64,000 nucleotides of DNA from Pseudofabraea citricarpa (Eukaryota > Ascomycota > Leotiomycetes > Helotiales > Dermateaceae), in contig JAPWGK010000005.1 of the NCBI GenBank assembly GCA_029641185.1, forward strand, positions 2,170,001-2,234,000, written 5' to 3'. A program made the translations under genes and the position numbers. This document shows, one piece after another, positions 1-12,900 of this stretch. Numbering within the stretch: position 1 is the stretch's first letter; every line of letters begins with the position of its first letter. The notes under the pieces are model-generated. The model made no database searches. It saw only the letters and a list, made by a program, of their open reading frames with translations, and was not told where the DNA came from.

Positions 1-1345
1 GTCAAAAAACAACTCTACTCCCCGTCGACTGGACAGGAGAACATTCGAAAGTTTTATGAGAAGATCACGATGTCTTTGATCCGTTCCAAGAGCTACAAGC
101 TGAGAAACATTTACCAAGTTGATGCCGTCCGAGAGTGAGTTTCGCCGAAGTCTGTACAGATCCGAGCTAACAAACTTGAAAGCGTTGGTAATCCTTCCTA
201 CGCCAACTTCGTCGCAGGTCTCTTCCACATCCCGATTAAGACAGCTGAACATCCCATGGGATTGTTCACTGAGCAAGAATTATACCTCATCCATGCTGTC
301 GTCTTTGCATATGTCTTCCTTGATCTTGATCCAGCTACTTCATTTGCCTTGAAGACAGGTGCCCAGGAAGCACTTGAGCCACTGAGCAAAGCACTAAAGG
401 TAGTTGTTGAAGGGGTTCACGCCACCTCAATCCTCAACCCCATCAAGAACATTTTGAATATGTATGATAGCGGATTCATCCATGATTATGGTACCAATCT
501 CATCAAGCGATTGTCGCAAGGTGACAAGAGCGTTGACGAGGTGGTATGGACCATTATTCCTACTGCGGCAGCTGCGGTAGCAACCCAAGGACAAGGAGTA
601 ATATTCCCCGTGTGTTGTTCAATGTGATGACTGACACTCGTCCAGTTTGCCCAAATGATGGAGTTATACCTCTCAGATAAGTACAAGCACCACTGGGCGG
701 ATATCCAAAAGGTCGCGCAGTCCAACACACCTGCGGATTTCGAAAAGCTTCGCAAATACGCACTTGAAGGATACCGCCTAGCAACACCTGCCTTCGGTTT
801 GGTGCGTGTCGCTGCCGTAGATGGAATTGAGATCAAAGATGGCAAGAACACTGTGAAGTGTAACAAAGGCGATCATGTCTTCACCGACTTTGTAAGTCTC
901 CACAACCCCACAACCGCTAAGTCATGGTCCCCATATTAATGCGACGTTGTAAGGTCACGGCGTGTGTCGATCCATCTGTCTTCCCCGACCCTTATGAGGT
1001 GAAGCTCGATCGGCCCGAGGAGCTTTACATCCATCATGGCCACGGCCCGCACTCGTGCCTCGGAAGAACAATGGTTGTCACCGCCATGGCAGCGCAACTG
1101 CGTGTCTTTGGTAGATTAAAGAACCTGAGAAGAGCACCTGGATTGCAAGGAGAGATGAAGTCCAAGACCGTGAATGGCGCATTCAAGGTGTACATGAAGG
1201 AGGATTGGAGTTCGTGGTGGCCTTTCCCAACTAGTAAGTTTCTCGGTTTTCTTTATTCTGCGTCGATAAAAGGATGTGCTAATGCGTCGCGTTTACAGCC
1301 ATGAAAGTGCAATTCGATGGCTTCGAAGACGGATTTCTCGACTAA
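1..1345 (+). CDS. Fatty acid oxygenase (Ppo / linoleate diol synthase family), C-terminal P450 domain, 5' end outside window
   Basis: Ppo enzymes join an N-terminal heme dioxygenase to a C-terminal P450-like isomerase and make oxylipins from linoleate. Only the P450 part lies in the window. Exons by splice signals: 1-134, 183-597, 646-891, 954-1233, 1299-1345. Visible features are an I-helix-like TAAAAVATQ stretch, the heme-thiolate loop GHGPHSCLGR with its Cys, and the family tail motif EDWSSWWPFPTTMKV just before the stop. The heme Cys is retained, unlike PpoC-type members that lose it, so the P450 half is probably catalytic (inference). The four introns have GTGAGT, GTAATA, GTAAGT and GTAAGT donors, and all splice in phase. 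The dioxygenase domain should lie upstream of base 1. Which product it makes (5,8- or 7,8-diol) cannot be read from this fragment. Confidence 0.9.
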
Positions 1346-1700
1346 TTTTGGATGCGTGTGTGATCTTGGTCGGACATAACTCAGGCTCTGCAGAAATGTT
1401 GGGCAGCTACTGCCGGATTTCCTTAATCATGATGCTTTGGAACAGAATACATAGTGTAGTATGATTCCCTAGTGGTCTTTTTCGAATGGAGTAAATGCTC
1501 GTTCAATAGCTTGGGTGCTACACCGGCTTTTAGCAGAGGTTCATCATTGGTGATCTTTTCGGAATCGTGAATTTGAAGCTCAAAAAAGTGACAACTTACT
1601 CTTCGCCTTGTGTTGTATCCAGGCGCAGTATCGACAAAATGGCGAGACCATACAAGTGTAAACACGTTGCACAAAGCGACCCAGGCTGCCTGTCTTGCCC

Positions 1701-1703
<3 letters not shown>

Positions 1704-1736
<33 letters not shown>
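1704..1736. repeat. (GA)n dinucleotide microsatellite
   Basis: About 16 uninterrupted GA units are read directly in the sequence. It lies in the intergenic region downstream of the Ppo gene. Confidence 0.95.
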
Positions 1737-1737
<1 letters not shown>

Positions 1738-2740
1738 CATGTGATCCGATATTGCCCCCTGAAGCTCAGGCGGCCAAGTGGCACGTCTTGGAATGCCGTA
1801 TTTGAAATGCAGCGAAGCCAGCAACGATAAGCATTCGGTGATGGGAACAGAAGAACCTCCTACAGTAGCAGAGACAACCAGCCCATAGAGAAGAAGGCCA
1901 AGAATGGCGAACAACGAAGAGCTTCTTCGATAAAGTAGGGCGCAGGGATGATGCTGTGCGAATGCGCGTAGAACTGCACGCCAAGTGAAAATGATGGTTC
2001 CGATAACCGAACAAGCCCGCGACCACATCGACGACCTTTTCCGCAGCCTCTCTCCAAAGCCACAGCCAAAGACCCAAAGACCAGCATCTCGACATCGACA
2101 TCAGAGGCTTGACTGAAGCTCCTAAACCTAATTTCAACGGTCGAAGAGGAATGCCCTCAGCCCTATGTGTTAGCATCGTGGCTGTGCTCTGTGTTCGTTG
2201 GGGGAGAGGCAGAGGCCAGCTTTGCAGCGTGAAGACCGGGTGGGGCTGGAGATATGCATGCCCCTCGATTCTCTGCGACGAGCACAGAGTGATTCGACTC
2301 TCTGGATGACATTTCTCCACCGGAAGACATGGCCAAGTCTTGGAGTTCAGCTGTGCAAGGTTCTGCGAATGCGGTGTCATCCCCATTTCCCGATTTGCTT
2401 GTTCATCACTTTGTGTCTGTCAGTCAGTCCGCCGTCCGGATGGCTCTGGTGTTTGAGAAATGTAAGGTGTACTCTCTGTGCAGGCTTTAGCGCGCGATTT
2501 TCCCGGATCTCCGCTTTGCTGGAACATGCGTAGCGCCCTGGATGGCGCATAGGGGACGGTGGGATGTGCGATGGACCATGGAGGGCATTGTTAGAGCCAT
2601 GACTCCCAGGATATGCTCCGAGGATGATAGGCAGTGAGTGTACTGGTGTTGTATGTTGCATGGCGGCAGAGTGTGCCTGGTGTTTGTGTCTCTATATCTG
2701 TATATGTGCAGGAGGCTGTGGTGGCCCTGCAGGTGAGATG

Positions 2741-2772
2741 TGAGTGTGAGTGTGAGTGTGAGTGTGAGTGTG
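2741..2772. repeat. TGAGTG hexanucleotide minisatellite
   Basis: About five tandem copies of TGAGTG, about 280 bp upstream of the WW-domain gene start. Confidence 0.9.
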
Positions 2773-2884
2773 CGAGAGTGTGTGAGGTTGAGCTTCGCGA
2801 CGTGTGGATGGTGGGGGGATGAACACTGACCCTTGGCGGCGGGACCGGCTCGTTCCGAATTAGGTTTGGATGACCCCTCGGTGA

Positions 2885-2890
2885 TATAAA
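2885..2890 (+). promoter_or_regulatory. Possible TATA box of the WW-domain gene
   Basis: TATAAA lies 161 bp upstream of the ATG at 3051 and is followed by a pyrimidine-rich leader. This is a position and motif match only; a transcription start map would settle it. Confidence 0.35.
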
Positions 2891-3050
2891 GATTAAGACG
2901 TGAGCTCTTTCCGTCTTTGCAGCTCATAAACCTACTACTGTTGGCACCTGATCGTGTCCATTCACTGCCAGCCTAGAAGTCATCTCTTCTTTTTCTTCTC
3001 GCACAACTTACAAACCAACACCACAACTTCGCAAACGAACAACATCCAAA

Positions 3051-4184
3051 ATGTCGTTCTTCTCGAAGCTAAATAAGGGGATCGAGGATCTCATGAAAGA
3101 CGACAAGGACAAGGAGAAGGACAAGAAGCCGGCAGAGGGTGGTGGAGAAGCAAGTAGAGGTACGTACGCATGTATACACAACAAGCTTAAACACACCATC
3201 TGAAGCTACTACCACTCGTTCGTGACTCGCAGCTAACCTTTGGTGCTTATACAGGTTACGATCAATACGGATCTGCCCCTCCCCAGCAACAATACGGTGG
3301 TTACCCTCCTCCTCAGCAACAGCAGTACGGCGGCAGCCCTGCACCCTCGCAGCAGTACGGAGGCTATCAGCCACCTCAGCAGCAGTACGGAGGTAGCCCC
3401 GCCCCATCCAACCAAAACTACTATGGTGCACCACCAAGTCAATACGGATCTCCTGCCCCACAACAGCCTTATGGTGCTCCTTCACCCTTCGGTGCTCCCC
3501 CAACCCCACAGCAAGGTACTCCCGTCCCACCCGTTCCCTCATTGCCCCCAGGATGGAATGCTTTCTGGGATCCCCGCGGTTCTCGTTGGGCCTATATCGA
3601 CTCGAATACGATGAACTTGATCAACTGGAACATGCCTACCGGTCCCTTTTCCGGCGGCGGAGATGGGCAGCGTGGCTTTGGTGATTCTCAAGGAGGTAAC
3701 TACGGTGCTCCCGGTGGCTATGGTGCTCCTGGCGGTGGTTATGGTGCTCCTCCTGGTGCCCCTGGTGGTTACGGAGCTCCCGGCGGTTACGACCAAGGTG
3801 GATACTCCGAGAAGCAGAAGAAAGATGATTCAAGCAAGAACATGATGATGGGTGCTGCTGGAGGTTTGGTGGTTGGTGCTGTGGGTGGTGCTTTGATCGC
3901 TAATGCTCTGGGTATGTTTTCCTTGTCATATGATAACTGCCTTTGCTAACCCATTTCTCTTTGCAGATGACGATGATGATAAGCACGCAGCCGCTTCTGG
4001 AGGAGGATACGGCGGTGGTGGTGGTGGCAATTACGATCAAGGTTACGGAGCCAGCAACATGGATGCACCTCTCCCCGAAGAGACTCGTTCCGGTTCATCC
4101 GTTAGCAGCAGCGACCGTGAGAGTCTGGAAGAAGCTCGTCAAGAGTACGAGGAACAATACGAGGAAACCTATGGTTCTGATTAA
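3051..4184 (+). CDS. WW-domain, XYPPX/QQYGG-repeat protein with glycine zipper (Wwm1-like)
   Basis: Exons 3051-3159, 3255-3911 and 3967-4184 splice in phase. Order of parts: a short basic N-terminus (MSFFSKLNKG), a low-complexity Gln/Tyr/Pro/Gly region with repeated QQYGG and YPPP units, a WW-type module starting LPPGWNAFWDPRG and ending in a Trp-Asn-Met-Pro turn, Gly-rich YGAPGG repeats, a hydrophobic glycine zipper (GAAGGLVVGAVGGALIANAL), an Asp run, and an acidic Glu-rich tail. The layout resembles yeast Wwm1 and other small fungal WW proteins that bind PPxY partners; Wwm1 interacts with the metacaspase. The glycine zipper could insert in or associate with membranes, or mediate self-assembly (inference). 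The start is chosen for its AAAATG context and because the downstream frame is continuous. Confidence 0.85.
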
Positions 4185-5574
4185 GCAGACTTTGTCATAT
4201 TTGCGGATCTCAGTCATGTCAAAGTGGATGGAATGTCTGCTAGATCTTCGACATCGCGATGACTTTTAACCAAGTCGTCTTTTCTCTCAGCTCTTGAAGA
4301 TCACGACTGGGAATGTTTGCAAGAGTAACGAGCGAATGGAGTTTTTATGGGTCATGATGTGATGAATTAGCCCCGACTAGCCTAGCATTAGCTCTTCTGA
4401 ATTGATTGTGCAGGCTATTTTCGATGATAATGCTGATTATTTGTAACGCATGAAGCTATAAGGTCAAGATTGGAGCAAAGAGTCACAGCCTATACATACT
4501 TATCTGGATACCATACCAGAAGAGAGATGCTGGCTAAAGATGTGCTGGATTGTAAGTCATTCTTGCACTGATTCTTGCATATAGATGGCAACGTGTGATG
4601 ATTGTTCCTCCTTCACATTAGCAAGTGACAATTTACAATTTATCAGTGTGCAGAATTTATCCCTATTTACTTCACCATCCTCGATCATATACAAAATTGC
4701 ACGGTCGAGCTAAACAACACCCACGCCCCCACAAGACAAAGAGCGGAAATGCCCTTGACATTCCAAGATAGAATTGGAACGAACGAATGAAAGTTGTGTA
4801 GAGCTATGTATCCACGAAAACTTGTGGTGGAATAGGAAGTGATAATTAGGTACATTTGGTTTACAGACTTGTTGATATTGAATTACTGATAGGCCCTGCA
4901 AGTTGAAACGGGTATCGAGGTATGTAATATAGATTTAAGTTCATATATTTTTGATCTGATTCATTTGTATCTTGCAGAAATCATTTGGGAGCCTTGGATT
5001 AAGTGTTTCCTCCTGCCATGGCGAACTACCTCTCGTCGCTTCCTGCTCAAACATCTCAATGACAGGCTATCAAGCTATCCCAAGCCAAGTAAATCAGACT
5101 AGAGGGATCCCTTAGACTACCTAGATATGTATTAGCTAAAAAGTTAGCATAGCCAGCAGACAGAAACAGAGAATCCAAGAATGGACGATTAAAGAACCAT
5201 CCCAGTCGTGCTTTGATGAAAAACAGAGTCCAGCTAACAACAGCACAGATATATTTTGCGGAAATATTATTCCACGTTGTTGAGACCCTGAGAACTAAAA
5301 TACTAGTGATGTAGACTTTCCACCTCGCCTAAATCCACCATGGTTCCTTCCTTTTACAACATAACCCATCTCTAAATAACAGAGGAAAGCGATGTTCCAA
5401 CAAAAAAGTAAACTTGGGACTCCCTCTCTTTCTCTCTTCTACACGGGAAATGCAAGTTTGCCCGTCCAATTTCCCTTGTACAGCTCCCCTTCATGAACAA
5501 CAGTTCCTCGTTCAGCCGCTCACTGAGTCCAAGCAGTATCACTTTTCAATCCTTGAATCGATTCATTCTAAATC
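4185..5574. other. Intergenic, 1.4 kb, no gene seen
   Basis: AT-rich 3' flank of the WW-domain gene, then a CT-rich stretch near 5420-5440 that is likely the 5' leader of the MYND gene. No ORF with recognisable content on either strand. Confidence 0.6.
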
Positions 5575-6655
5575 ATGAGACAAGTTTCAGCATGTGCCGT
5601 CTGCAGCAGGCAGACGATATTGAAATGTGGCGGTTGCAAGGACGTGCCAGGCCCCAAGTATTCCGAGATTTATTACTGCAGCACCGCATGTCAGACGGCA
5701 GACTGGGCGAACCATAAACGGAAATGCAAAGGTCTTCAGACACGGCGAAAGTTATACCAGGCTGGAGAGTTGCTGCAGGAGCTCTTCTACATGTACCGCG
5801 AGGTCATGTACGACAAGAACGTCACGAACGTCTTCATCGTGGACGAACAAATTCGCCTTGTCGAGGGATCTTATCCCGATGTGACTACGTCCGACATCGA
5901 ACATATCTTTAATTTCCCATCGCATCTCTTCCCTAATCCGCTTGATAAGGATGCTGCCTTGACCCATTTGGCTTGTACGGATGCTATCGCCTGGATGCAT
6001 GACGCTGTGGTATATGTCCTCCGCAGTACGTAAAGCACCATCGAGCGAGAAGGCTTTTGGAAGTCAGCTAACAGTAACTGTAGATATTGCTGATACCATT
6101 ACAGAGTGGATGTCAATGACCCAGACCCCGAAGCGCGAGGTCATAGCTGTTTACGATGGCACGATCGACCAGCACCATGAATATCAACATCACTTTTGGG
6201 TTATCGAGCTCGAGAATGACGGAGGAAAATATGTCTTGGACCTGGCCGGCGCGCAGTATGGTTACTTTGAGCCCGTCATCCCATCTCGGGACTACTATAG
6301 GGACCGAGTCCAAGTCAATCTATCCGACCACATCTTGTGGTTTGGCGCAACCAAGGCAAGGCTGGAGAAAGAAATGAACGAGGAGATCAAGGTGGGAGCG
6401 ACAGGGGATGAGATTGCCTCGATCACAGCTCGCAAGGCGACCTGCAGAATTAATTCTAAAGCTTCTCAGGCAATGATGATGGCAATCCGGATTTGGGAGG
6501 CTGAAATACGTCCCATTTCGGGAATGTTCAAGCGATCCGATGCGGAATTCGACGATGATGTGAGTGGATTGGTCTTATTTTCGCGCAGGATCATCAGGCT
6601 TTTTCAGGTTTCCTGCCTGGTTGAACACTACGACAAAATGCAAGCATCTTCTTAG
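5575..6655 (+). CDS. MYND zinc-finger protein
   Basis: Exon 1 is 5575-6025 and exon 2 begins at 6084 (GTACGT donor, CTGTAG acceptor). The MYND finger fills residues 7-51 with all eight ligands in canonical spacing: C7, C10, C18, C21, C35, C39, H47, C51. MYND fingers bind proline-rich peptides. The remaining ~270 residues are a globular region of unknown function seen in fungal MYND proteins, with a conserved-looking stretch around FWVIELENDGGKYVLDLAG. No SET core (NHSC) is visible, so it should not be called a SMYD methyltransferase. Near the C-terminus, 6560-6607 is bounded by GTGAGT and TTTTCAG and is exactly 48 nt, so it reads through whether or not it is spliced. The spliced form would continue from Asp-Asp-Asp into VSCLVEHYDKMQASS. 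Confidence 0.85.
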
Positions 6656-8595
6656 TCTTTCTCTGTTCGTGTGGGATTGATTGGCAACTCGATGGCCTTC
6701 CGAGTCGTAACTTGAGCGATTCTACGTAGTACAGCGAGCTTGTATCGATAATCAGGAATGGATCGGCTAGTAATTAGTCTTTTGTTAGCAATTCATTAAG
6801 AGCATTGCTATTACTCTAAAAATGGTTTGAGAGTTGACCCAGATTACAGTATCGACCAGGAAGACTGACTACCCGGGTGTCTTCTGTTCATTATCATATG
6901 ATTTGTGTGGCGACTCATTTGGACCCAAGCCGGCCCAACTCGCGTATTTCTTGAATCCCCTCCCCTCTCCCCTGAGTCAAGCACCTCCGCCCTCGCTTAC
7001 CGACAGCTTAATCCCTTTTGTCAAGCTGCCAGAGAACTTAATACGTTATGATTAATAGCATTTGCTTTTTAGTAACTGCTTACTCCCCGTAACTGTATTC
7101 TTTCCTCCAAATTTCAATACTGTAACTATAAACCTTACAGTCGATATATGCTTTGGATAGGTCCAGCAGACTCTAACTCGGCTAATCCATTTATCTCCTC
7201 TGCCGTGCACCTCTGCTCTCTCTCTCGGGTATTATTTAATAAAGTTAGAATATCTCCCGTGCTGTACCGTACTCGTACCGTACTGTAGCTCCAACCAGTG
7301 GCATCGGCACTCTGCCCTAAAGCTGTCAATATCGAAAGTCGAACTAACTCCCGCTTTGATCCGGCATCCTCGGAACGCGCAAGCACGCGATCCCGTTCGT
7401 TCGTTCGTTTGTTCGTGCTCCTCTGGCACGGCCCCTTCTAGTTTTTAGTCTTCCAAGCTTCCAGGGCCGTGGCCGCGCACGGAGTATTAGGGCTCGACTC
7501 TTCCCTCTTCCCTCTACCGGTTCTCAAATGGGCCCATCTCAGATTCTCACGGCTGGCAGGAAAAGCCGACGAGGAACCCTTGACCGGGAATACCTCTTTT
7601 CTTTTACCTGCCCTGCTATTGTGCTTGCATCAGCCACCAGATTCTGAGGTCAGGTGGCTGAAACCTTGCTGGCTTGTATTGTATCGTTGGAAGATGTGGA
7701 CTTGGATTTACTAAAGGGAAAGATTGCGAATAAAGGAGATGAGATGCTTGATTTGTGATAGTGATGCGGAGTGGTGATGCTAATGGTGATAGATAGTAGG
7801 CCCGCTGTTGCTGCGGGAGATACGAGTGGGAAGTGGATAGCGGATAGTGGAGTGGATAGTGGATAGTGGATTGCTTTCTTGTTTATCTCAGATGAGCGAG
7901 CGGGGGATAACGGCGTTTGAAGGACGGCTGCTTATTTACTCCATTGTCGTAGCTAGTTTCGAGGGTCTTTTCCCCTTGTCTTCTATGGAGGACCCCTCCA
8001 AGGAAAAAAAGAACATCTGTCTGTCGGGAATTAGACTTTCGTGAGCTTTGATGGACGAGAAAGAAAAGAAGATTTTGACACGTATGAGCGACCGAGGTCT
8101 AGAATGTCACTGAGGAATTAAGAATGTTTAAGAAGAAGCTCGCGAAATAGTTTCACGGACGGGCCGTCAGCGTGTGGAATTTCATCTCGAAGGATCGCGA
8201 ATCCGCCTGTCTCAAGTGGCCGTTTCGAAGAGCGCCCAGCGATGCATCGTCTTATGATCTCCCGCGATATAGACCTATTTTGTACCGCGGTAGACACTCC
8301 AGACCCAGAAAGTCAGGATTAATAAGTCTTCTGTATTAAGTTTTACAAAAATGGTAAAATAGTACCGGGTACGTACGGTACGGTACGCGTCGTCGTCGTC
8401 TTCGTGGTATAGAACAGGTAAGAATAGAAACATAAATCAAGATTTGAATTTGGTTAAACCCCCCTCCCCCAACCCCTAGAACCCCCTCCCTTTTCCGAAA
8501 ATAAACGCCATGGTAATTGTTTTACCAGATCCCTGGGTATCGTTGCTGTTTGTTATACTCCCTCTTCTGTCTATCTTTCTGTCACTCCCTCGTTT
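6656..8595. other. Intergenic, 1.9 kb, with short tandem repeats
   Basis: No convincing gene. Small repeats include a GTACCGTACT-like duplication near 7264-7286, a CGTT/GTTC run near 7396-7412, a GGATAGTGG-type repeat at about 7832-7871, and a GTAC-rich stretch at about 8363-8390 close to the 3' end of the Pth11-like gene. Confidence 0.6.
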
Positions 8596-9981
8596 CTACC
8601 GGTTCTGCTGGATGATCAGACCGCGCTCGCTGCTGCCGTCGTCGTTGCCCGGTCTTCGCTCGACGTCCTGCTCGATAGTCGTCATCATGACAATATCCCT
8701 GCCGCTGCCAATACTGAGGCCGGCATCCTTCGCCCCTTTCTCGATATCTACTTCGTCGCTTGAGCGAGCCCCCTCGATCTTGGTAGTCGTCGAGACGGAT
8801 CGGTTGAAGCTTTTGAGTTGCATCTTGGGCCCCTTTTGTGAGGATGTGAAACCGGTCCCGGAGAGAATGTAGTTTTGTCGCGAGTGAGGATCTCGGCTGC
8901 TGCCCCAGAGTTGGGGGAATAGACGACCGGCAAGTGGCTTGAGCATGGGCAGCGAGGCACAGATTATGGCCGTGTTGACCTCCACGGCTGAAAGAATGGC
9001 GGCGTTGACTGTGTCGTCTACTTTAATTAGTGATGTGATTTAATGGCCGTTTAAATAGAACTTACATGTGGGATCTTTCGTTTTGGTTGCAACGTCAATG
9101 GTCTGGATTCGGATCATACTAATGATGCATACACTAAGTAAATCTATTAGCATATCTCAGAATTCGTGACATTGAAGACAACTTACACTCCACCAATACC
9201 GAAAATTGTAACGAGGGTGACTTTTTGCTTCCTGGGAAGTTGTAATGCCCATAATGTAGGCATGGGTAGAAGCATGATTGCAAGATCGGTGCAAACGTTG
9301 AAGGCTGCATGTGCGAACCACAAAGGTCTTCGAGACATGCAATGACCTGGACGAGCTGCATCCCAGAACTTCTCAACTGGAATGCAGGTGAGCATTGAAG
9401 TGAAGACAATGAAGAGGCCGAAGACCGCTACAACTCCCATGAGCACGTATGTCTTTATCCGATCTGCTTTACGGACAAACAACCGTAGGTATTGACATAA
9501 GATGGACCATTTGATCGTGGTAAGAGCTGTTGCGTAAAAGAGAATGCTGAAATAGAGAACCTGATAAGCAGCATGTTAGCTGAAATCGTTCTGAGAATAT
9601 CCCAGAGAAATTTACCTCTTGAGACTTAACACCAATCTCTGGAGTAAGCTCAGTTACATGCTTGCCCAAGCCATATTTCACTTCTATAAAATAGTTAGCT
9701 CAAGAGTTAGGAGATGAGAGGATGTATAACTTACGATAGTAGACAGTGATAGTCTGGCCGATGGAGGGGAACTGTGAAGACACTTCAATAAGCTTCTGTT
9801 CTGCCAAGAACTCTTATAGTAACAAGCTTACAATAGTGAAAAGAACCAGCCAATCTTCCTTTCCCAACTTGCGAACTATCCGTCCACGAACATAGAGTCT
9901 TAGAGCAACGATGAAGACAGCAAAAGAGACGAAGACAGTGCTAACAATTATCGGTCGTATGCTACGCGCCGAGTACGCCAT
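8596..9981 (-). CDS. Fungal rhodopsin-domain (Pth11/SAT4-like) integral membrane protein
   Basis: Six exons on the minus strand splice in phase: 9981-9832, 9771-9735, 9683-9616, 9560-9187, 9133-9066, 9017-8596 (372 aa). Family hallmarks are an early helix ending in VALRLYVRGR, the KEDWLVL motif, the conserved CTPxxxFWD-like loop (here CIPVEKFWD, then a Cys after PGH), the helix NVCTDLAIMLLPMPTLWAL followed by PRKQKV, and the ending VEVNTAIICASLPMLKPL. Several hydrophobic helices are evident. The C-terminal ~120 residues are polar and probably cytoplasmic, with many Ser/Thr. Pth11 relatives act as surface or host sensors in plant pathogens, but the family is large and most members have no known role, so no ligand can be given. 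Splice donors are mostly GTAAGY. Confidence 0.88.
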
Positions 9982-12900
9982 CGCTGATGGATGAATGTTC
10001 GTTGATTTTGGGTATAAGGTTGTTCCTGCTGGATCGACGTAAGAAAGGTTGGGGCGATGGGTAAGATGGTATCTATATTACATAGTGGGCCATGCTATGT
10101 GTGCAGCGTGATACTCGAGCTCGCCAAACATCCCTAATCCCGATGCAAGAACTTCGGCAGGAATCCTGTAGATCAGGGTCATAGCATTCCCGACCGTGGC
10201 CTTAACCACTCACGAACGGTACCTTGCAGGGTTAAAACATGGCAGTTTGAAGCTTGGATGATCTCTTACTTACCCACTGTTGTTGTTATCAACAGACAAA
10301 CGCCGTCGGGGTCATCAGGTCTGCGCTGTGATCTTCTCTGTAAGTGCACATCAAGCGAGTAAAGTATTGATACCAAGCCGCTTGAGAATAGCACCGGCTC
10401 CGGGAAGTGCGGGGACAACGGTTCCTAATGATGCAGCACCTTTAAACTATTGGACGCTCTGCTACTTACGAATCACAGATACTTTGGTAGTCACCATTGA
10501 CTTTCTGCCATCCTGTTGAAGGAGTGCTAGACCTAAAACCAGCTACCAACGCGGTTGTCATAGGTCCCCAGTGTTCAATACAGCATCTAGCTCGGCAGTA
10601 GTGCCAACTCTGAAATGCAAACTCTGAAATGCATCCCGCCACGAATCGCACTTGGGGCATACGCGACTCACTGCAACCAGCGGTTTTGTGAGAATGCTTG
10701 ACCGGTGGAAACTGGTACTCGAATGGGCTTCCCGTGGTTCGGAATACTGAACACTGGTGCCGCAAAGTCAGTCGATCCCCAGGCTGAGTGCCAAACAGCG
10801 CTGTAACAACTTGACTCGATCTCGGTCGGGCTGGGGCAAGGATAAAACTTCAGCTGAGTTTGGCAATAGACTTTCTTATCGCTGCGCGACAGCTTAGATG
10901 AATTTTAACTTTCCGTCGCCTGCAAGAGAACGAACCAAGTTCGTTAGAGAGATAAGATGCCAAGTTCTCAAGGGTGCTAGACAGGGCCTCTAAGCACAGC
11001 CATCCGGGTTAGTTCCCGGAGGCTACTGCAATAGAAGCAGAGGCGCTCTTTGCACTCGCAGTTGAAGACGTTCCTGGCTTTGAAACGAGACGGGTTCCTG
11101 ACAATATTGCTTTAGATTCCACCGTTTCCCCATTTGTTAGCACGTGGTTCGATCGTGCCAACTCTCGTGCCTTTGCTCGTACAAATCCTCTGGCTGACAA
11201 GCGATAGAGATAACCCCGCAACTGCGCATCCTTCACCCTGAAATTACCATAGCGTAGCTTTATCGCAGCACCAGTACTTATTGCATCACGGCCCACGATT
11301 CAGGCACTTTTAACTTTTCCGCTGACAGAGTCTCTGTGGTACCGCAGCGTAGCAATTGTCAATCCTCTTGTTTTTCTCCGGAAATTGTTCCCTTTGGCTT
11401 CACGATGCTCTTGGATGGAGGCGGATGCCGGCTGGAATCGCTGCGCATCGCCCGTTTTTACTTCTCGCTTAAAACTCAATCGCTAAAGGTAAAGGGATCC
11501 ATGAAGTGGAATTGTCTAGGTATCCAAGTCATGAAAATGAGACGATTATGATGCGGCAAACCAAGACGGGCAGAAACATTGCTTCCTGTGCACAGAGAAT
11601 AACTGGAGAGTGAGGCGGGTTCCCTAAACACATCACACCGGAGGGATTTGAGAGGTACCTTGGCTCACACGGTACGAGGTAGCATCGAAGGAAGAATAAG
11701 CTTTTGTGTGAAGGAAATCCAGCGCCCATAAATCCTTTACCACGGTTAAAGTAAGCGGAGCACGCGCAGAAGAGGATTCCTCATTTTCGAGATGCAGAGA
11801 GCTTTTTGAGATACAGAGAAACATAACATCTTCCATTTTCATGTCTGATGATGCAATTATCGGACTGGGGTTGTATTGCGTTCGTCATGTTCATTTGCGG
11901 GGAGGATACAAGAGTTCATCTTAAGGCTACCAGAAGTCAAAATCAAACTCAAGATTGAGTTCGTAGGGCATCAGTACTGTACTGTACCGCTGGGTCACCA
12001 TCTCGGCAGATTTCTAGCGAGGTCACATTTGTTTGCCGTACGTTTCTTGGAATTGATGGCCTCGATGAAAACATCCTACGCGGAGGGAAACATATCCACC
12101 AATATTGTTACTGTAGCATTCAGAACAGATCTATGTCAAAAAAATGTTCAAAATACTGGTACTTACGGGATACGGTGGCTGGGAGGTCCGGTCGCCACGT
12201 GCCAGGCCACTTCGGTAGGAGAGCCCTCTGATTGCACGGTCAACATAAGGTAAGCTACCCGTGTGCGGTTCCTTTCGGCCGAGGAAAGATAAAATTGCGT
12301 GAGGTTGTGCCGCCGGCGTGCAGTGGTGGTGTCCGATTAAGGTTTGCAACGGCCAACTAAATCACAAGGCACAATTCTTACTAAGTTAAATGGATACTTC
12401 AATAGCTGTATTTGCAGGGTCATACCTACTTTCCTTGAGGATCAAAGAGTTATTAGATGTCTGTCATGCTGCAAGTGAAGAGCACGGTACTCCCAAGGAG
12501 ATTTCGGGGTGGTATTCTGATCGGTTTCATATCGGCGATGCCAGATCAGATATCACATGGTTGATGACTCTTGGTCTTGGATTTCTGGGTAGCGGCATCG
12601 TAGTTATCCCAGGACTGTACAGAGATTCAAGTCCAAGTGCTTGTCACCATCTGTTTCTGATTTATGAATATATCCACACGCAATGCTCTTGAGTGTGTAC
12701 CCGGTTAGTCCCGACTCGACGAACCAAGAGTTTCTCCATTTTTAACAGTCTTATTCACGGCCGTATACATCATATCCATAGTTTGTGTTATCAGCCGTGC
12801 CACGGGGAGTCGATGAAAACCCACATAGCATAACAGGAGCTATGAGACATTTCGCTGGATTTCTTTTTTGCTGTTAACACCAATTTTCATGGGCATTCAA

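Larger units (their letters stand above)
1346..3050. other. Intergenic region with microsatellites and promoter of the WW-domain gene
   Basis: Contains a (GA)n run and a TGAGTG-unit minisatellite. Open frames here (for example 1766-2386 on the minus strand) run through these repeats, have no recognisable domain or splice structure, and look accidental. The last 200 bases look like a fungal promoter and 5' UTR leading into the ATG at 3051. Confidence 0.6.

Noticed and set aside
1766..2386. 206-codon ORF on the minus strand
   Set aside because: Low-complexity and intergenic. Nearby frames run through the GA microsatellite. No family resemblance.
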